A stretch of 64,000 bases of DNA from Loktanella sp. D2R18 (lineage in GTDB: Bacteria > Pseudomonadota > Alphaproteobacteria > Rhodobacterales > Rhodobacteraceae). The translations under genes and the position numbers were made by a program. Each line of letters opens with the position of its first letter. Within the stretch, counting starts at the first letter, position 1. Positions 61,177 to 64,000 of the stretch are shown one piece after another. The notes beneath the pieces are model-generated. The model was not told where the DNA came from and did not search any database. It was given only the letters and a program-made list of their open reading frames with translations. Where the stretch lies: NCBI RefSeq assembly GCF_003318235.1, contig NZ_QOCG01000022.1:62001-126000 (forward strand), written 5' to 3'.

Positions 61177-62037
61177 ATGAAATATAATCCGTTTTGGGGC
61201 GCAACATACGTTCTTTCTCTATGGGTTGGAATTCTTGCGCTTTTGGCTGTGTTGCGACACGCGCGTGTCATACTTGAATACGGTTTTGATGCTGACACGC
61301 CATCTACGCAGACTTTCATCGCCGGTTTGTTGCTTTTCGGTCTTGCCGCAGGGCTATTGTGGGCCTTCCACAACCATCGCTACACCGCCCTTCCGCTTTT
61401 TTGTGTGATGGCGGCAGGTGTTGTGGCGCCCGTTATATTTAATGGTAGTACGCAAGACCTTTTCGTTCTGAAGGGAAGCTATTACGGGGGAGTTCGCCGG
61501 ATCGCCCCGGGGTGGGTACAGCTGGCTTGGGTGGCACTTGCGGTACTATCCAGCCTCGAACTCATCCACGCACGTATACAAGGTGCTTTTCGTCCAGCCA
61601 GCACGGTAGAGAATTCACAATCACCCCGCGAAATCTGGATGACCGCGCTCTATTGGCTCATCACCATCTGGTTCACGATCTTGGCGCTCAATCCGATAAG
61701 CGAGTTGGTTTTCGACCTCTTGCACCCGCTGGCAGCCCGAAGGGATGATCCTGTGCGGTTTCTCATGTCTGACATCAGAAACCTCGCGATGCCTGTCGCA
61801 ATTGCACTCGCACTTTGGCTAAGGTCAAATACCGCGTTGTGGCTTGTGATTATCGCGTTTGTATCGTCCTACAGCTTTGCGCGTATCTTTGACTTAAATT
61901 CATACTGGCCCGCGGCAAACACATCCTTCTTTGACCAACCAAAGAACTTTTACCTGTCGCACCCTGTGATCAAGCTGCTTGAAATTGGGCTCGTTTATAG
62001 CGTCATGCGCGCCAAAATAATTGGACACCGCGCCTAA
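61177..62037 (+). CDS. Hypothetical polytopic membrane protein
   Basis: An unrecognised 286-residue membrane protein with about six to seven hydrophobic segments (for example YVLSLWVGILALLAVL, FIAGLLLFGLAAGLLWAF, LPLFCVMAAGVVAPVIF, WVQLAWVALAVLSSLELIHARI, LYWLITIWFTILALN, LAMPVAIALALWLRS, ALWLVIIAFVSSYSFARIF). The C-terminus FYLSHPVIKLLEIGLVYSVMRAKIIGHRA is basic. Start placed at 61177; an ATG at 61156 is an alternative. It is 46 bases after the transglycosylase. I see no motif that identifies a function. Confidence 0.7.
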   Translation: MKYNPFWGATYVLSLWVGILALLAVLRHARVILEYGFDADTPSTQTFIAGLLLFGLAAGLLWAFHNHRYTALPLFCVMAAGVVAPVIFNGSTQDLFVLKGSYYGGVRRIAPGWVQLAWVALAVLSSLELIHARIQGAFRPASTVENSQSPREIWMTALYWLITIWFTILALNPISELVFDLLHPLAARRDDPVRFLMSDIRNLAMPVAIALALWLRSNTALWLVIIAFVSSYSFARIFDLNSYWPAANTSFFDQPKNFYLSHPVIKLLEIGLVYSVMRAKIIGHRA

Positions 62038-62084
62038 ACCGGTTCGCCACCGGAAGAACGTTGTAGGTGTTCACTCACATGGAA

Positions 62085-62109
62085 AGGCCCCTGCGCAACG
62101 CAGGGGCCT
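62085..62109. terminator. Convergent stem-loop between the membrane protein and DUF2147 genes
   Basis: Perfect 11-bp stem AGGCCCCTGCG / CGCAGGGGCCT (62085-62095, 62099-62109) with a three-base loop; a short TTT follows on the minus strand. Confidence 0.75.
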
Positions 62110-62127
62110 ATAGGTAGCACAAACGTG

Positions 62128-62517
62128 CTACTGCACGCGCACCCAGTTTTGGCTGGCACAGATCAACCCGCCGGCCACACATCCGCGCAAACGCAGCGCA
62201 TCGCCAGAGACGTCCATTTTGCCGATGTAGATTTTGTTGTTTGAAGGGCGCCAGACTTGGCCCTCGTATTCGCCGCCCCCTTGCGGCACCATATCGATTA
62301 CGATTTGGCGACCGATGTTTTCTGATTGATATTCACCGTCGCTATTAAACGTGCGGGCAATCGTGCCGCAAATAGCCGCCCCACATTCCGCAACTGTTAC
62401 ATAGGCAAACGCGCCATCGTCGACCTCTGTCTGCCAGGTACCAACGGCCGCATCTTGGGCATGTGCTTGCGCACCAAACGTCATCGCCGCGATAATCGCA
62501 ATAATCCGAGCTTTCAT
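62128..62517 (-). CDS. DUF2147 domain exported protein
   Basis: A 129-residue periplasmic protein: signal peptide (KARIIAIIAAMTFGAQAHAQDA) followed by a DUF2147 domain (AVGTWQTEVDDGAFAYVTVAECGAAICGTIARTF, and WRPSNNKIYIGKMDVSGDALRLRGCVAGGLICASQNWVRV). Four Cys suggest disulfides. GGGAGGA lies directly before an upstream ATG at 62523 (too close) and 6 bases before the ATG at 62517, so the latter is the start. Function unknown. Confidence 0.88.
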   Translation of the reverse strand: MKARIIAIIAAMTFGAQAHAQDAAVGTWQTEVDDGAFAYVTVAECGAAICGTIARTFNSDGEYQSENIGRQIVIDMVPQGGGEYEGQVWRPSNNKIYIGKMDVSGDALRLRGCVAGGLICASQNWVRVQ

Positions 62518-62806
62518 GTTCATTCCTCCCTAGAACTGCCCAAACCATGCCTTTGATCTATGTTCCCAATCAAGCATGACGTTAGGTTGCCTGGCAGGGG
62601 ACACAAGCAGCGTTTGGCGCGGCGGTTATATTTATCAAGTTCGCGCCCACAGAATGTAAAACTATCCGTCACTAGGTTATCTGCGTCGCATGCGACTCTT
62701 AATATTGCGGCTTTGCAAATGCAGGGCAATTCTCATCAACGCCTTGGTCAAATATAATAAACCTTAACCATGCGACATTTCTCGTAGAAAATCGATTGGC
62801 AAGCGA
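62518..62806. other. Non-coding stretch between the DUF2147 and 62807 genes
   Basis: About 290 bases between divergent genes. No gene, strong hairpin or repeat was recognised; the first bases carry the DUF2147 ribosome binding site. Confidence 0.4.
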
Positions 62807-63091
62807 ATGGCATCAGTCAAAGTCACGCTCACGCAAATTGTTGACTCTTCTTTTCCCGGGGTCGGAGCATTCGAATTTGCTGACGCTACAGGGAAGACGA
62901 TTGTTGTCCACGAAAAACTACCGGTAGCAGGCGTCAACAAAGCCGAAATCGGTGTTGAAGCGGATTTAAGGTGCACGACAGTTACAGCAATGCAAACCAA
63001 TATTTTGATAGACATCAGCAGGCCAGACGCAATGGAGGATGATCAAGGTCAAATCCATTTCTGGGTTAACGCAGATCTTGTGAACGAATAG
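62807..63091 (+). CDS. Hypothetical small protein
   Basis: An unrecognised 94-residue protein with no signal peptide or transmembrane segment. Its sequence (VKVTLTQIVDSSFPGVGAFEFADATGKTIVVHEKLPVAG, then ADLRCTTVTAMQTNILIDISRPDAMEDDQGQIHFWVNADLV) is predicted beta-rich with a conserved-looking FEFADATGKT and FWV end. It lies 83 bases before hisA on the same strand. No function assigned. Confidence 0.65.
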   Translation: MASVKVTLTQIVDSSFPGVGAFEFADATGKTIVVHEKLPVAGVNKAEIGVEADLRCTTVTAMQTNILIDISRPDAMEDDQGQIHFWVNADLVNE

Positions 63092-63174
63092 AGGATTTCA
63101 CCCCCTCTTTCCTCACATTGCATTTCCCCGACCGCCGTGCATAAACGCGCCAACAGATATGAAAGGCCGCTGTG

Positions 63175-63894
63175 ATGATCCTCTACCCTGCTATTGACCT
63201 CAAAGATGGGAACGCTGTGCGGCTTGTGCATGGGGATATGGACCAAACCACGGTGTTTAATAATGATCCCGCGGCACAGGCGCGTGCGTTTGTTGAGGCA
63301 GGGTGTGAATGGTTGCATTTGGTTGATCTGAACGGCGCGTTCGCAGGCGAACCCGTCAACGCGGCCCCGGTTGAAGCGATCCTGAAGGCTTGCCCTGTGC
63401 CTGCCCAATTGGGCGGTGGTATCCGCGATATGGCCACGATTGAGCGTTGGCTGGACAAGGGCCTCGCGCGGGTCATCTTGGGCACGGTTGCGGTGGAAAA
63501 TCCTGATCTCGTGCGCGAAGCGGCCAAAGCATTCCCCGGTAAGGTCGCCGTCGGTCTTGATGCGCGCAACGGACGTGTTGCGACGCGTGGCTGGGCCGAA
63601 GAAACCGATGTCATGGTGACCGATCTAGCCAAATCGTTCGAAGACGCAGGTATCGCCGCGATCATCTATACCGACATCATGCGCGATGGCGCGATGAAAG
63701 GGCCGAATATTGACGCGACAGCCGACCTTGCGCGTGCCGTGAATATCCCCGTGATCGCCTCGGGCGGCGTGTCCTCTATGGCTGATCTGACGGCACTGAA
63801 GGATACAGGCGTGATTTCTGGGGCGATTTCTGGGCGCGCACTGTATGATGGTGCACTCGACTTGAAAGAGGCCTTAGCCGCATTGGCGGATTAA
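63175..63894 (+). CDS. hisA: Phosphoribosylformimino-5-aminoimidazole carboxamide ribotide isomerase
   Basis: Fourth step of histidine synthesis, a TIM-barrel isomerase of 239 residues: [28 protein letters not shown] (catalytic Asp in AIDLKDG), [80 protein letters not shown] (second Asp). GAAAGG precedes the ATG; a GTG three bases earlier is not used. hisF, expected next in this family, would lie beyond the window. Confidence 0.97.
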   Translation: MILYPAIDLKDGNAVRLVHGDMDQTTVFNNDPAAQARAFVEAGCEWLHLVDLNGAFAGEPVNAAPVEAILKACPVPAQLGGGIRDMATIERWLDKGLARVILGTVAVENPDLVREAAKAFPGKVAVGLDARNGRVATRGWAEETDVMVTDLAKSFEDAGIAAIIYTDIMRDGAMKGPNIDATADLARAVNIPVIASGGVSSMADLTALKDTGVISGAISGRALYDGALDLKEALAALAD

Positions 63895-64000
63895 GAGCCG
63901 TAAAATGCCTGCATAGCTTTCTTCGCAGGGCACCCCAATATCATCTTGCTAAAAATACTCAAAAAATCGCAGCGTCAGCTGCGGCATCACGTCCCTTTTG

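Noticed and set aside
1..64000. Search for prophage, transposase, toxin-antitoxin or phage-defence genes
   Set aside because: None recognised by reading; the window looks like core chromosome with small accessory insertions.

Overview
ORGANISM. The window reads as a chromosomal segment of a marine Rhodobacteraceae (Roseobacter-group alphaproteobacterium). Support comes from family-typical gene neighbourhoods: accC-aat-DUF2155-NDUFA12 homologue, clpP-clpX, Suv3-like helicase/S4 protein/7Fe ferredoxin/CarD, xseA/purD, a dcw cluster led by mraZ, and a DUF1127 gene followed by repeated CCTCCTCCC stem-loops, an arrangement described in Rhodobacter sphaeroides. An SAM-II type riboswitch before metZ and ectoine catabolism genes also fit. 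No phage, insertion sequence, CRISPR array or rRNA was recognised; most of the window is ordinary core chromosome. LAYOUT. 1-5.1 kb: end of accC, aat, then leftward DUF2155, NDUFA12-like, RidA, clpX and clpP. 5.2-6 kb: a probably leaderless ArsR regulator and its AHSA1-type partner. 6-9.4 kb: folE2 and metZ, the latter behind a SAM-II aptamer and intrinsic terminator. 9.4-17.3 kb: an alpha/beta hydrolase, a PilZ-like protein, YciB, an EamA permease, ftsY with a coupled unknown gene, an NuoE-NuoF fusion resembling formate dehydrogenase beta subunit, and a divergent AlkB-type hydroxylase. 17.5-23.1 kb: xseA, purD, two paralogous outer-membrane beta-barrels and carD. 23.3-28.7 kb: ferredoxin, S4 protein, Suv3-like helicase, TPR protein, SCP2 protein, hydrolase. 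28.7-31.5 kb: M3 peptidase and a DUF892 protein. 32-39.6 kb: the dcw cluster mraZ-rsmH-ftsL-ftsI-murE-murF-mraY, ending after mraY, with a strikingly diverged murF and a long mraZ leader that may encode an UpsM-like small RNA. 40.2-44.1 kb: GNAT, Mrp, DUF1127 plus a seven-hairpin CcsR-like RNA array, truncated haemoglobin, and a divergent Lrp/LysE pair. 44.1-52 kb: uvrD, a ZIP transporter, an L-lactate-type dehydrogenase and pyruvate carboxylase. 52.2-56.7 kb: ectoine degradation genes doeA, doeB and an aminotransferase with divergent doeX. 56.8-57.1 kb: two identical tRNA-Gly(GCC). 57.2-63.9 kb: hisB, hisH and hisA interspersed with unrelated genes. MAIN POINTS. The most interesting signal is RNA-based: a DUF1127 gene followed by seven stem-loops that each present a CCTCCTCCC-like loop, the last one being a perfect intrinsic terminator. 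Next are a candidate UpsM RNA with 10-bp-phased MraZ-box-like repeats upstream of mraZ, the SAM-II switch, the degenerate murF, and several well-placed operator palindromes (TetR/DUF2306, DoeX, Lrp/LysE, ArsR). LIMITS. Functions are assigned by reading motifs and synteny; no database search or folding program was run.
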